Positions 7,664 to 21,498 of a stretch of 52,535 nt of DNA are shown here, piece by piece (positions within the stretch are counted from its first letter, which is position 1; each line of letters starts with the position of its first letter). The DNA is taken from assembly GCA_002155895.1 (NCBI GenBank), contig MUMD01000188.1:1-52535 (forward strand), read 5' to 3'. Below the pieces are notes generated by a model. The model searched no databases and had not been told where the DNA came from. It worked only from the letters and a program-made list of their open reading frames with translations. The DNA comes from Streptomyces rochei (GTDB taxonomy: Bacteria; Actinomycetota; Actinomycetes; Streptomycetales; Streptomycetaceae). The position numbers were made by a program, and so were the translations under genes.

Positions 7664-8301
7664 CCGAAGACCTGTTCCTGCTGCGCGACGGACTGGTCCG
7701 GCTCCTGGAGGCCCACGACTTCGAGATCGCCGCGGCCGTCGAGACCGGCCCCGAGCTGTCCCGGGCGCTGGCCGAACTGGAGCCGGACGTCGCCGTGGTC
7801 GACGTACGCCTGCCGCCCACGCTCACCGACGAGGGCCTGCAGTGCGCGCTCGAGGCCCGCCGCAGGCGGCCGGGGCTGCCGGTGCTGGTGCTGTCCCAGC
7901 ACGTGGAGCAGCTGTACGCGCGTGAGCTGCTCGCCGACGGCAGCGGCGGGGTGGGGTACCTGCTCAAGGACCGGGTCTTCGACGCCGAGCAGTTCGTGGA
8001 CGCCGTACGGCGGGTGGCGGCCGGCGGTACGGCGATGGACCCGCAGGTCATCCAGCAGCTGCTCAGCCGGCGTGCGGCGGTGGACCGGCCGCTGGAGCGG
8101 CTCACCCCCCGGGAGCTGGAGGTGCTGGAGCTGATGGCCCAGGGTCGGACCAACGCGGCGATCGCCGCGAAACTGGTCGTCACGGAGCGGGCGATCGCGA
8201 AGCACACCGCGAACATCTTCGCCAAGCTGAGCCTGGAGGTGTCGGACGACGACAACCGCCGTGTACTGGCGGTCCTGGCGTATCTGGACCGCGGCCACTG
8301 A
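7648..8301 (+). CDS. NarL/LuxR-family response regulator
   Basis: 217 residues. The receiver domain starts RVVLAEDLFLLRDGL (acidic pair Glu7-Asp8), has the phosphoacceptor in VAVVDVRLPP (Asp52), Ser/Thr switch in VLVLSQH, and Lys in YLLKDR. The C-terminal LuxR helix-turn-helix is LTPRELEVLELMAQGRTN then AKHTANIFAKL. The start is a TTG at 7648 with GGAG five bases upstream; the gene overlaps the kinase stop by 16 bases, so translation is probably coupled. No ATG or GTG at a better position precedes the conserved RVVLAED. Target genes are unknown. The DUF1996 gene 132 bases downstream is a candidate. Confidence 0.9.
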   Translation: MRVVLAEDLFLLRDGLVRLLEAHDFEIAAAVETGPELSRALAELEPDVAVVDVRLPPTLTDEGLQCALEARRRRPGLPVLVLSQHVEQLYARELLADGSGGVGYLLKDRVFDAEQFVDAVRRVAAGGTAMDPQVIQQLLSRRAAVDRPLERLTPRELEVLELMAQGRTNAAIAAKLVVTERAIAKHTANIFAKLSLEVSDDDNRRVLAVLAYLDRGH

Positions 8302-8433
8302 CCCCACCCGTCCCACAGGACCCTCCGATTCCGCACTCGGCTGAACAGCCCCGGGACCGCCTCCGTATGGAAGGGAGCCGCTTCACTCCTGTCGGGCGCC
8401 CTCGATGCCCCGCAAGGAAGTCAGAGGAGTTCC

Positions 8434-9942
8434 ATGGGACGCAACACGAGAAAACGCCGTACGCCGCTGGCCACCAAGGTCGTAGCCGGGGCGGCGGCCC
8501 TGGCGGTCGGCGGGGGCGGGCTGGTCTGGGCCAACTTCTACGCCTCGGCGCACGAGGAGGGCCCGGCCCACCACCGGACGAGGTCGGCCGCGGCGCAGGT
8601 CGCGACGATCGACTGCCCCGACGTCGGCCAGCAGCTCTCCGGCGTACCGGACCGGGCGCGCGGGGAGGTCGACGGCGAACTGGCCACGATGGACAGCCAG
8701 ATCACCGAGGCCTACCAGCGCCTCGCCACCACCCGGCGCGCGCAGGCCGGTGATCCCCGGTTCGTGCAGAACACCATCCTCGGCCCGCTGAAGGACCGGC
8801 GGAAGGCGATCATCGACCGGATCCAGCTGGAGATCAACCGGGCCGGCGGGCAGGCCGACGAGGACCTGGACCGGCTGGCCGGCTGCCAGGGTCAGCCCGC
8901 GGAGCAGCCGCAGGCCGGGGACGGCCAGGACGGTGGCGGCCAGGACGGCGACGGTCAGAACGGGGACGGCCAGGACCAGGACGGCGGTCAGAACCAGGAC
9001 GACAACGGCAACGGCGCCGCGGGCCCGGTCGCGGACGACTTCATCGACATCGACGACGTCGAACCGAACTCCCGCGCCAGCCGCAACGGTCTGGCCGCCG
9101 ACGGCGACGGCGGTTCCACCGGCACCTTCACCACGGACTGCGGGGTCAACGAGAACGACCTGTTCAACAGCGACAACCTGATCGCCGCCCCCGGCGTGGA
9201 CAACGGCGCGCACCACGTCCACGACTACGTCGGCAACCAGGACAACGACGCCTTCTCCAGCGACGAGGACCTGGCGAACGCGGACACCTCGTGCCGGAAC
9301 CAGGGCGACCGGTCCACGTACTACTGGCCGGTGCTCCGGCTCCAGGACGGCACCGAGGAGTTCGACGCGAACGACCAGGGCGGTGGCGCCGAGGGCAACG
9401 TCGGGCGGATCCTGAAGCCGGCCCGGGCCGAGCTGAGGTTCGTCGGGAACCAGCAGGGCGACGTGGTAGCCATGCCGAAGTTCCTGCGGATCATCACCGG
9501 GGACGCGAAGTCCTTCACCAACGGCGACGCGAACGCCAACAGCTCGTGGAGCTGCACCGGCTTCGAGGACCGGCAGGTCACCGACAAGTACCCGCTCTGC
9601 CCGGAGGGCAGCCAGGTGGTGCGCACCGCGAACTTCCAGAGCTGCTGGGACGGCCAGAACATCGACAGCGCCAACCACCGGGACCACATGGCCTTCGTCC
9701 AGGAGGACGGCGGCTGCCCGAACGGCTTCCAGGCCGTTCCCCAGCTGCAGGTCCGGCTGGTGTACGACATCCCCACCCCCGTCGTCGAGAACGGTCAGGT
9801 GCGCAACCCGTACGCCGTGGACAGCTTCCCGGAGCAGCTGCACAAGCCGATCACCGATCACAACGACTTCATCAACGTCATGGACGAGGACCTGATGGAC
9901 GAAGTGGTCCGGTGCATCAACAGCGGGGAGGACTGCCAGTAG
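8434..9942 (+). CDS. Secreted DUF1996 domain protein with helical stalk and Asp/Gln/Gly linker
   Basis: 502 residues. The signal peptide is residues 1-40 (basic KRR, then [20 protein letters not shown]). Residues 66-160 are helical and Cys-bracketed ([11 protein letters not shown] to LAGCQGQ). Residues 163-200 are a GQDGDGQN-type acidic linker. The C-terminal ~270 residues are the DUF1996 domain found in secreted fungal and actinobacterial proteins, with [13 protein letters not shown] near residue 255, [25 protein letters not shown] and several cysteines likely in disulfides. Catalytic activity of the family is not established as far as I know. The ribosome site AGAGGAG precedes ATG by five bases. 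A strong hairpin follows. Confidence 0.85.
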   Translation: MGRNTRKRRTPLATKVVAGAAALAVGGGGLVWANFYASAHEEGPAHHRTRSAAAQVATIDCPDVGQQLSGVPDRARGEVDGELATMDSQITEAYQRLATTRRAQAGDPRFVQNTILGPLKDRRKAIIDRIQLEINRAGGQADEDLDRLAGCQGQPAEQPQAGDGQDGGGQDGDGQNGDGQDQDGGQNQDDNGNGAAGPVADDFIDIDDVEPNSRASRNGLAADGDGGSTGTFTTDCGVNENDLFNSDNLIAAPGVDNGAHHVHDYVGNQDNDAFSSDEDLANADTSCRNQGDRSTYYWPVLRLQDGTEEFDANDQGGGAEGNVGRILKPARAELRFVGNQQGDVVAMPKFLRIITGDAKSFTNGDANANSSWSCTGFEDRQVTDKYPLCPEGSQVVRTANFQSCWDGQNIDSANHRDHMAFVQEDGGCPNGFQAVPQLQVRLVYDIPTPVVENGQVRNPYAVDSFPEQLHKPITDHNDFINVMDEDLMDEVVRCINSGEDCQ

Positions 9943-9962
9943 TCCACCGCGTCGGCGCGGAA

Positions 9963-9994
9963 GGGGCCGGTGACGTCACACCGTCACCGGCCCC
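9963..9994. terminator. Bidirectional terminator between convergent genes
   Basis: Perfect 13-bp arms (9963-9975 and 9982-9994) around a 6-nt loop. It begins 20 bases after the DUF1996 stop and ends 20 bases before the lipoprotein stop on the other strand. Confidence 0.8.
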
Positions 9995-10014
9995 CCGCGC
10001 GTCCCGGTCCGGGC

Positions 10015-10455
10015 TCAGCCGCCGTGCCCACCGTGGCCGCCGTGGCCGGCCGGGTGGCTGCCGCCGCCGTGCCGGGCGCCCTCCTCCAGGGTCCCGCCGA
10101 GCCGGCCGCGCAGGGCCGCCACCACGTCCTGGTGGCCGACGGCCACCCACTTGCGGCCGACGAGGTAGTGACCGCCGTAGTCCTTCGCGGTGTTGATCCA
10201 CTCGCGCTGGCCGCGGTCGGTGGCGAAGGTGACGAGGACGTACTTCCCGTCGCCCTTCCCGCAGAGGGCCTGCCGGATGGTGTCGGCGTCCGTCTGCAGG
10301 TCCGGGTCGCACCTCGCCTCCGCCGCCAGATGCTCCAGGCTGCCGGTCGCCGTCTCGGGGACGGCCGTCTCGCCGTCCCCGCCCGAGCCGCAGCCGGACA
10401 GCGCCAGGACCGCCGCCGCAGCGGCCGGTACGAGCATCGGTCGGGTCAGCCTCAT
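10015..10455 (-). CDS. Lipoprotein with His/Gly-rich C-terminus
   Basis: 146 residues. The N-terminus MRLTRPMLVPAAAAAVLAL ends in a lipobox LSGC, so the mature protein is anchored on the outer face of the membrane by Cys22. The body (residues 40-115) contains two cysteines (EARCDPDLQ and QALCGKG) and the segments YVLVTFATDRGQREWINTA and YLVGRKWVAVG. The final 20 residues are RHGGGSHPAGHGGHGGHGG-like, a likely metal-binding tail. I do not recognise the family. GGAGG lies five bases before this ATG. The longer in-frame start at 10578 would place a basic stretch before the signal peptide and is rejected. Confidence 0.8.
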   Translation of the reverse strand: MRLTRPMLVPAAAAAVLALSGCGSGGDGETAVPETATGSLEHLAAEARCDPDLQTDADTIRQALCGKGDGKYVLVTFATDRGQREWINTAKDYGGHYLVGRKWVAVGHQDVVAALRGRLGGTLEEGARHGGGSHPAGHGGHGGHGG

Positions 10456-10625
10456 GTGTTCCTCCGGTCGTCGCGCCGCTCTTCGCGCCGGTCGCCCCGC
10501 CGGTCGTCGCGCCGACACGCCGCACGGAGCCCCGGCGAGGGCTCTCGCCCGTCGATACGGCTCCGGCGCGCGAAACATTCAGCCGCCCCGGTGCCGTCGC
10601 GGCGGACCCGTGCGAGAGTGTCGCC

Positions 10626-11135
10626 GTGGACCAGGACTGGGAAGACCGTGTGGCCGCCGTGTGGGCGACGTTCGAGGCCCGCCCCGAGGCCGATGCCGAC
10701 GCCTTCCGCGCGGCCGTCGACGCCCTCGCCGACGAACTGCCGGCGGACAGCCCCCTCGGCCTGTTCGAGCGGGCCTGCGCCTGGGACTCCACGGGCCACT
10801 CGGACCGTGCCGTGCCGCTGTACCGCGAGGCGCTGGCACGCGGCCTGGGTGAGGTCAGCCCGTACAAGGGCCGCCGCGCGAAGATCCAGCTCTCCAGCTC
10901 CCTGCGGAACACCGGGCACCCGGAGGAGGGCGTCAAGCTGCTGTCGCCCGAACTGCTGGCCCCGTCCGACGAGTTGGACGACGCCGTACGCGCCACCCTC
11001 GCGCTGTGCCTGTCGAGCATGGGCCGCGACCGGGAGGGCCTGTCGCTGGTGCTCGGCGCGCTCGCGCCCCATCTGCCGCGCTACCAGCGGTCGATGGCCG
11101 CCTACGCGCGGGCGCTGGTGGAACCCGAGGACTGA
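10626..11135 (+). CDS. Tetratricopeptide repeat protein
   Basis: 169 residues, all helical and cytoplasmic. TPR-like repeats: LGLFERACAWDSTGHSDRAVPLYREALARG (about 48-77), RAKIQLSSSLRNTGHPEEGVKLL and ATLALCLSSMGRDREGLSLVLGAL. It resembles the TPR_5 family of small actinobacterial proteins, thought to mediate protein contacts. GTG at 10626 is the first plausible start and directly begins the conserved region. There is no clear operon partner; the next gene begins 60 bases on in the same direction. Confidence 0.8.
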   Translation: MDQDWEDRVAAVWATFEARPEADADAFRAAVDALADELPADSPLGLFERACAWDSTGHSDRAVPLYREALARGLGEVSPYKGRRAKIQLSSSLRNTGHPEEGVKLLSPELLAPSDELDDAVRATLALCLSSMGRDREGLSLVLGALAPHLPRYQRSMAAYARALVEPED

Positions 11136-11195
11136 CCCGGGCCGGCCCCCGCCCGGGTACGGTGACCATCCGCCGATTCGCTCGTTCTGCTGAAC

Positions 11196-13127
11196 GTGCA
11201 GTCACAGGATGTCGCCCCGCGCCCCGCACCGCCTTCCGCCTCCCCGACCGGTCCCGTCGTCGACGTCGAACAGGCCGAGGCCGCGCTCGTCGAGCACTAT
11301 CCGCGCCTGGTCCGCCTGGCCTACCTGGTGCTGCCGCCGGGCCTCGGGCGGGGCCGCCGCGTCCTGTCCGCGCACTCCCTCACCCAGCGGGCCCTGCCCC
11401 GGAACCGGACGACGACCCCGGTGATCCCGGCCCAGTCGACCGGCCGTGCCGTCGACCCCGGCTACGCCCTGGTCCGCCTGCGGGTGCTGCGCACGGCGCT
11501 GGAGGCGGGCCGCCCGCTCAAGCGGCCCGCGTGGCCCAAGCGGTCCCAGCTGCCGCCGCTGCTGCCCCAGGTGCGCGGCCTCAAGCTCTTCCCGCGCTCG
11601 GGCGGCGCCGACGAACTCGCCCTGGACCAGCGGCTGTCCGCCCTGTCCGCGCCCGCGCGCGCGGCCTATGTGCTGCGGGGCCTGGAGCAGTTGCCCGACG
11701 CGGAGGTCCGGCAGCTGCTCCAAGCCGCCGGGGCCGCCGATCCGGACGCCGCGCTGCGGGAGGCCGACGAGGTGCCCGCGCAGTACGCGCTGCTCGCCTC
11801 CCCCGAGTTCGACCCCTGCTCGCTGCAGGCCCGGCCCACCGACCTGATGCGGCGCCGCCAGCACACCAGGGCCGCGCTGGTCGCCGGGGCGGCCCTGGTG
11901 GTGTGCGGGGCGCTGCTGGGCATGCCCGGCGACGGCTGGGGCCCGGACGGCGCCGCCGCCCCGTCCTACGCGCAGAATCCGGCCGCCCGGGCCGCCCTGG
12001 ACCCCGCCCGGCTGACGAAGGTCGCCCCGGCCGCCTGGGAGACCTCCGCGCGCACCGACTTCTCGGTGTGGCCGGCGCGCGGCGACCTCACCGGCGACGA
12101 GGAACTGCTCCGCCGGGCCCTGGCCGTGTGGGCCCGGCCCGGTGAGAGCGTGGGGGTGTCGGCGACGCCGGGCACCCCGACCGGAGGCCCGTCCGGCCCG
12201 CCGCAGCTGCTGTACGCCGGGACCGTCGACAACGCGCGCGTGGTGATCCTGCACGACGGTCTGCGGCTCGCCCGGTACGCCGAGCCGAAGGACGGCACCG
12301 CCGGTGCCGCCCTGGACTTCGCCCGCACCGACGGCGCCGGCCGGGCCGAGGCGGGCGCCGTCGTGCTGGGCCGGGCGGACGGCAACGTCCGCTATCTGAC
12401 GGCGCCCTGGGTGACGAGGGCGGCCGTGCGGGACCTCGCCGCCCCCGGCTCCGACGCCCGCGAGCTGACCCTGACGGACGGGGTCACCGCGCCGCTGGCC
12501 AGCCCCGTGCAGCAGCAGTCCGGGGCGTGCGCCTCCTGGAACGTGCTGGAGCTGACCGACGGCTCGGACACCCGTGTGGCGACCGACCTGGGCGAGCTGG
12601 TCCCGGCCCGTCTCACCACGGGCCGTCCCGGTGCGGCGAAGGACGTCTCCGGGCCCGAGGCGCGGGCCGACTGGGCGCCGTACGCCTGCTCGCTCGGCGC
12701 GGTGCGCGGGCAGGGGGTGCGGTCGGTGAACGCCTGGCGGTTCGCCGCGCAGCCGCTGCCCGACTCCAGCGGCTCGGGGGCCTGGGTGTGCACCCGGGCC
12801 GAGACCTGGCGGGGTGCGGGGGCCCGGGTACTGGCCCAGTTCCGCACCCCGGGCGGGGCCCAGGGCGCGGTGGCGGCGAAGGCGCAGGACGTGCCGGCGT
12901 GCGGGGAGCGCGACCCGCATGTGCTGGCCGGGGTGCTGTGGAAGTCGGAGGGCGGGCACTGGTACCTGCTCGCCGCGGGTGACCGCGCCACGGAGTCGAT
13001 CGAGGCCACCGGCGGCATCAGCGGCTCGGCGGACGGCAACCTGCTGACGGCCAAGGCCGAACAGGGTGCGCGGGCCGAGCTGAAGGGCACCCTGGACGGC
13101 GGCCGGACGATCGGCGGACTGCGGTAG
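11196..13127 (+). CDS. Membrane-anchored protein with sigma-like N-terminus and extracytoplasmic domain
   Basis: 643 residues. Residues 25-75 (EALVEHYPRLVRLAYLVLPP-like) resemble sigma region 2 entry, and residues about 145-195 (LSALSAPARAAYVLRGLEQLPDAEV) resemble sigma region 4 as in degenerate ECF factors, but region 2.4 and the recognition helix look incomplete. One membrane segment, about 226-246 (AALVAGAALVVCGALLG), follows a basic RRRQH stop-transfer. The remaining ~390 residues are outside, with paired cysteines (SGACASW, YACSLG, WVCTRAE, VPACGER). The layout suggests a membrane-bound regulator or a sensor that recycled a sigma fold. GTG at 11196; no strong ribosome site. The function is unknown to me. 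Confidence 0.75.
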   Translation: MQSQDVAPRPAPPSASPTGPVVDVEQAEAALVEHYPRLVRLAYLVLPPGLGRGRRVLSAHSLTQRALPRNRTTTPVIPAQSTGRAVDPGYALVRLRVLRTALEAGRPLKRPAWPKRSQLPPLLPQVRGLKLFPRSGGADELALDQRLSALSAPARAAYVLRGLEQLPDAEVRQLLQAAGAADPDAALREADEVPAQYALLASPEFDPCSLQARPTDLMRRRQHTRAALVAGAALVVCGALLGMPGDGWGPDGAAAPSYAQNPAARAALDPARLTKVAPAAWETSARTDFSVWPARGDLTGDEELLRRALAVWARPGESVGVSATPGTPTGGPSGPPQLLYAGTVDNARVVILHDGLRLARYAEPKDGTAGAALDFARTDGAGRAEAGAVVLGRADGNVRYLTAPWVTRAAVRDLAAPGSDARELTLTDGVTAPLASPVQQQSGACASWNVLELTDGSDTRVATDLGELVPARLTTGRPGAAKDVSGPEARADWAPYACSLGAVRGQGVRSVNAWRFAAQPLPDSSGSGAWVCTRAETWRGAGARVLAQFRTPGGAQGAVAAKAQDVPACGERDPHVLAGVLWKSEGGHWYLLAAGDRATESIEATGGISGSADGNLLTAKAEQGARAELKGTLDGGRTIGGLR

Positions 13128-13174
13128 CCCGACGGCCCGGGGCACCCCGGAACACCTGTGCCCGATCCGGGCCG

Positions 13175-13192
13175 TTCGAAGGCCGAATTCGA
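13175..13192. promoter_or_regulatory. Candidate autoregulatory operator of the TetR gene
   Basis: Imperfect inverted repeat TTCGAA-n5-AATTCGA, 17 bases upstream of the TetR-family start. TetR proteins usually bind palindromes just upstream of their own gene. Symmetry is modest, so this is tentative. Confidence 0.3.
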
Positions 13193-13208
13193 TCGGTAAG
13201 GTGTTCGT

Positions 13209-13898
13209 ATGACTACCGGGGTACGTCGCAGAATGGGCGTCGAGGAACGGCGGCAGCAGCTGATCGGCGTCGCCCTCGATCTGTTCAGCCGCCGCTCGCC
13301 CGACGAGGTCTCCATCGACGAGATAGCGTCGGCCGCGGGGATCTCCCGCCCGCTGGTCTACCACTACTTCCCCGGCAAACTCAGCCTGTACGAGGCCGCG
13401 TTGCAGCGGGCCGCGGACGATCTGGCGGCGCGGTTCGTGGAGCCCGCCCGGGGTCCGCTGGGGACCCGGCTGCTGCGCGTCATGGGCCGCTACTTCGACT
13501 TCGTGGACGAGCACGGGCCCGGTTTCTCGGCGCTGATGCGCGGCGGACCGGCGGTGGGCTCGTCACGGACGAACGCGCTGGTGGACTCCGTGCGGCAGGC
13601 CGCGTACGACCAGATCCTCTCGCATCTGGGCGTGAGCGATCCGCCCGCCCGCCTGGAACTGGTCGTCCGCTCCTGGATCTCGCTGGCCGAGTCGACGGCC
13701 CTGATCTGGCTGGACGGACGCCGCATCCCGCGTGCCGAGCTGGAGGTGCAGCTCGTGCACGACTTCGCGGCGCTGACGGCGGTGAGCGCCGCCCAGGACG
13801 AGGAGATGGCCGCCCTGCTGCGGCGCGTCGTCGCCGACGAGCCGGCCGACGGCCCCTTCGCGGACCTGATCGGCCGGCTCACCGCTCTCGTCGGTTAG
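13209..13898 (+). CDS. TetR-family transcriptional regulator
   Basis: 229 residues. The N-terminal HTH spans about residues 14-60: RRQQLIGVALDLFSRR, then VSIDEIASAAGISRPLVYHYFPGKLSLYEAAL, which is typical of TetR. The C-terminal ligand domain is all helical (LLRVMGRYFDFVDEHGPGFSALMRGG) and resembles actinobacterial members of unknown ligand. ATG at 13209 starts MTTGVRRRMG; the internal ATG at 13233 is an alternative. Neighbours give no clear target: the upstream membrane protein runs toward it, and the downstream gene is convergent with its 3' end duplicated in the gap. Confidence 0.9.
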   Translation: MTTGVRRRMGVEERRQQLIGVALDLFSRRSPDEVSIDEIASAAGISRPLVYHYFPGKLSLYEAALQRAADDLAARFVEPARGPLGTRLLRVMGRYFDFVDEHGPGFSALMRGGPAVGSSRTNALVDSVRQAAYDQILSHLGVSDPPARLELVVRSWISLAESTALIWLDGRRIPRAELEVQLVHDFAALTAVSAAQDEEMAALLRRVVADEPADGPFADLIGRLTALVG

Positions 13899-13951
13899 TT
13901 CTCGACGGTCAGTCTCGAGAGTCAGTTCTCGAAGGTCAGTTCTCGAACTTC
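13897..13951. repeat. Four tandem 13-14-bp repeats carrying stop codons
   Basis: Units AGTTCTCGACGGTC, AGTCTCGAGAGTC, AGTTCTCGAAGGTC and AGTTCTCGAACTTC follow head to tail. They span the TetR stop and the last codons of the tautomerase gene. On the minus strand each unit reads roughly TTCGAGAACTGA, i.e. Phe-Glu-Asn-stop, so the gene's 3' end appears copied three extra times downstream. Confidence 0.75.
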
Positions 13952-14292
13952 CGGTACGACGGATCGAGGTCGCGGACCTCCGCCGAGGCGTGCAGGGCGA
14001 GGCCGTCGGCCGGCTTCACGTGCTGCCGCAGCAGCTCCAGCACCGCCTCGGTCAGCCGCGCCTTGGTCTCGTCCGTGCGACCGGCGAGCAGCCCGAGGGT
14101 GACGTGCACGACGGCGTGCCCCTCGGTGTCCGGGCCGACCGTGGTGTCCTCGGTGCGGCGGAACTGCGTCTTGCAGGCCGGCGGCTTGGCGGCCGCGATC
14201 TCGACGACGGCGCCGTGCAGGGCCCGCGCGAAGGCGGGCCGGTCGAAGTCGTCCGCGAGCGTGGCGGAGTAGTCGACGGTGATCTGCGGCAT
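13936..14292 (-). CDS. 5-carboxymethyl-2-hydroxymuconate isomerase family protein (tautomerase fold)
   Basis: 118 residues. It starts MPQITVDYSATL; removal of Met would expose Pro1, the catalytic base of the tautomerase superfamily. The segments FARALHGAVVEIAA, HAVVHVTLGLLAGRTDETKARLTEAVLELLR and SAEVRDLDPSYRKF match the CHMI family, in which members isomerise a muconate intermediate of homoprotocatechuate breakdown. No other genes of that pathway are nearby, so the physiological substrate is open. GGGAGGG lies three to four bases before this ATG. The start at 14325 would hide Pro1 and is rejected. Confidence 0.8.
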   Translation of the reverse strand: MPQITVDYSATLADDFDRPAFARALHGAVVEIAAAKPPACKTQFRRTEDTTVGPDTEGHAVVHVTLGLLAGRTDETKARLTEAVLELLRQHVKPADGLALHASAEVRDLDPSYRKFEN

Positions 14293-14347
14293 GAGCCCTC
14301 CCGTTGCGTGAACAGCAGGGCTCACCCTAACCGCAGTACCGCGACCG

Positions 14348-19765
<5,418 letters not shown>

Positions 19766-19826
19766 GGGCGTGAGCTCCTTGCGATGACGGCTCGATCGGG
19801 TCCGACCCCGGCGAGACGGTAACGCT

Positions 19827-19843
19827 GCCGCAAGAGTTGCGGC
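19827..19843. promoter_or_regulatory. Candidate MalR-type operator before the amylase-pullulanase gene
   Basis: Perfect inverted repeat GCCGCAA-n3-TTGCGGC, 62 bases upstream of the gene start on the minus strand, followed by a GCAAG half. It shares the TTGC/GCAA core with sites before the alpha-amylase, malE and malR. Confidence 0.5.
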
Positions 19844-19896
19844 AAGGGTCGTGAAAGCAACGGAAAGAACTTTCACGGTCTCTCACGACCCTTGCC
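19841..19896. terminator. Long hairpin downstream of the alpha-amylase gene
   Basis: Perfect 14-bp arms GGCAAGGGTCGTGA (19841-19854) and its complement (19883-19896), with an inner stem GTGAAAG/CTTTCAC. It begins 12 bases past the alpha-amylase stop. The arms contain GCAAGG and CCTTGC, so it may also serve as an operator for the next gene. Confidence 0.6.
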
Positions 19897-19908
19897 CGGC
19901 ACGTCCGT

Positions 19909-21282
19909 TCAGCAGGTGGACTTGCCCGCGTACAGCGCGAGCGCGGTGTTGGCGCCGAGGGTCGCGGTGAACTGGCCGGAGCCGTTCACGCTCACCGGCT
20001 TGCCGCTCTGGACGTCGCAGTACGTCCCCGCCGGCAGCGAGGTCTGGTAGGTGCGGGTCAGCGCGCCGGACTCGTGGTTGATGGCGACGTAACCCTTGCT
20101 GCCGCGCCCGAAGGCGATGGCGTCGTTGCCGTTGTCCCACCAGTTCGTGACGGCCTGTCCGCGGGTGGCGTTGCGGAAGGCGACCATCGACTTGATCTCG
20201 GGCCAGGCGTGCTGGCACTTCCAGCCGTCCTGCCAGCAGGCGTTCACCTGGCCGCCGTTCGGGGGCCCGGCGTCGTGGTTCGACCACTCGTAGCCGGAGT
20301 TGACGTCGGGGGCGCCGTAGGGCCAGGCCAGCATGAAGACGTTGGCGAGGGTGTAGTTCGCGCCGTCCTTGTAGTTCAGCGTGGAGCCGTTGCGCTCGGT
20401 GTCGTGGTTGTCGACGAAGACACCGGAGACGCCGCTGTTCAGGTACCCCCAGCCCTCGCCGTAGTTCTTCAGGTAGGCCAGGTTCTCGTTGGTGAAGACA
20501 CGCTTGAGGTCGTAGGCGTAGCGGAACTCCTGCACGTCGCCGCTGCCGGTGTACTCGGTCGGCTGGACGGCCTCCCCGGCGCCGTAGATGACCTCGTGCT
20601 TCCAGTACACGCCCGGATTGCTCAGCCGGGACTTGATGTTCGCGAGGTCGGCCGCCGGGATGTGCTTGGCCGCGTCGATGCGGAAGCCGTCCACACCGAG
20701 GGAGAGCAGGTCGTTCAGGTACCCGGCGATCTTCCCTCGGACGTAGTCCTCGCCGGTGTCGAGGTCGGCGAGGCCGACCAGTTCGCAGTGCTGGACGTTG
20801 TACCGGTCCCGGTAGTCGTTGATCTCGGAGCGGCAGTCGTCGACGTCGTACGAGGAGTAGAGGCCCGGGTAGTCGTACTTGCCGTACGTGGAGCCGCCGG
20901 TGCCGGTGCCGCTGCCCGCCGACATGTGGTTGACCACGGCGTCGGCGACGACCTTCACACCGGCCGCGTGGCAGGTGTCCACCATGTTCTTGAAGGCGGC
21001 GCGGTCGCCGAGCCGTCCGGCGATCTTGTAGCTGACGGGCTGGTACGAGGTCCACCACTGCCCGCCCTGTATGTGCTCGGCGGGCGGGGAGACCTGGACG
21101 TAGCCGTAGCCGGCGGGGCCGAGGGTGTCGGTGCACTCCTTGGCCACGGACGCGAACTTCCACTCGAAGAGGACGGCGGTGACGTCCTTGGCGCCGGGCG
21201 GGGCGGCCTGTGCGCCAGTCGGGTTCATGACAACAGTAGCTGCCGCGAGCGCGACGGCCACCGTGAGGGCTCTGCGTGCCAT
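19909..21282 (-). CDS. Secreted alpha-amylase (GH13)
   Basis: 457 residues. The signal peptide ends at GAQA, with mature [17 protein letters not shown]. Catalytic motifs of GH13: DAVVNHM (region I), [14 protein letters not shown] (nucleophile Asp, ~200), a Glu in EVIYGAGEA (acid/base, ~233) and [11 protein letters not shown] (~290). The length fits single-domain Streptomyces alpha-amylases: the catalytic barrel plus domain C ending [11 protein letters not shown], without a starch-binding domain. Several cysteines fit disulfide bonding. It endo-hydrolyses starch outside the cell and feeds the Mal transporter. The in-frame GTG at 21297 lies within the ribosome-site region (AAGGAA), so ATG at 21282 is preferred. 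Likely repressed by MalR via the repeats at 21350-21376. Confidence 0.92.
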   Translation of the reverse strand: MARRALTVAVALAAATVVMNPTGAQAAPPGAKDVTAVLFEWKFASVAKECTDTLGPAGYGYVQVSPPAEHIQGGQWWTSYQPVSYKIAGRLGDRAAFKNMVDTCHAAGVKVVADAVVNHMSAGSGTGTGGSTYGKYDYPGLYSSYDVDDCRSEINDYRDRYNVQHCELVGLADLDTGEDYVRGKIAGYLNDLLSLGVDGFRIDAAKHIPAADLANIKSRLSNPGVYWKHEVIYGAGEAVQPTEYTGSGDVQEFRYAYDLKRVFTNENLAYLKNYGEGWGYLNSGVSGVFVDNHDTERNGSTLNYKDGANYTLANVFMLAWPYGAPDVNSGYEWSNHDAGPPNGGQVNACWQDGWKCQHAWPEIKSMVAFRNATRGQAVTNWWDNGNDAIAFGRGSKGYVAINHESGALTRTYQTSLPAGTYCDVQSGKPVSVNGSGQFTATLGANTALALYAGKSTC

Positions 21283-21349
21283 GTGGGGTTCCTTCACCGT
21301 CGAAGGCGTTGTGGGGAGCCGCGGGCCCCTGAAAGCCGGCTTGAATACT

Positions 21350-21376
21350 CTTGCTGAAACCTTCAGAAACCTTGCG
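21350..21376 (-). promoter_or_regulatory. Direct-repeat operator upstream of alpha-amylase
   Basis: On the minus strand, CGCAAGGTTTC, TGAAGGTTTC and AGCAAG follow each other with ~10-bp periodicity, 68-94 bases before the start codon. Direct repeats of this type in Streptomyces amylase promoters are known to mediate glucose or MalR repression. Confidence 0.6.
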
Positions 21377-21498
21377 GTGACGCAGATGTTAAAGGGTCAC
21401 CGACCGAAAGGGCAGCGGTCGGTACGAAATCGGGGCCGGAAGTTTCCTCGGGAGGCCCTGCGCGGGGCGCTGTCGGTGCCCGGCCGCATACTCCACCC

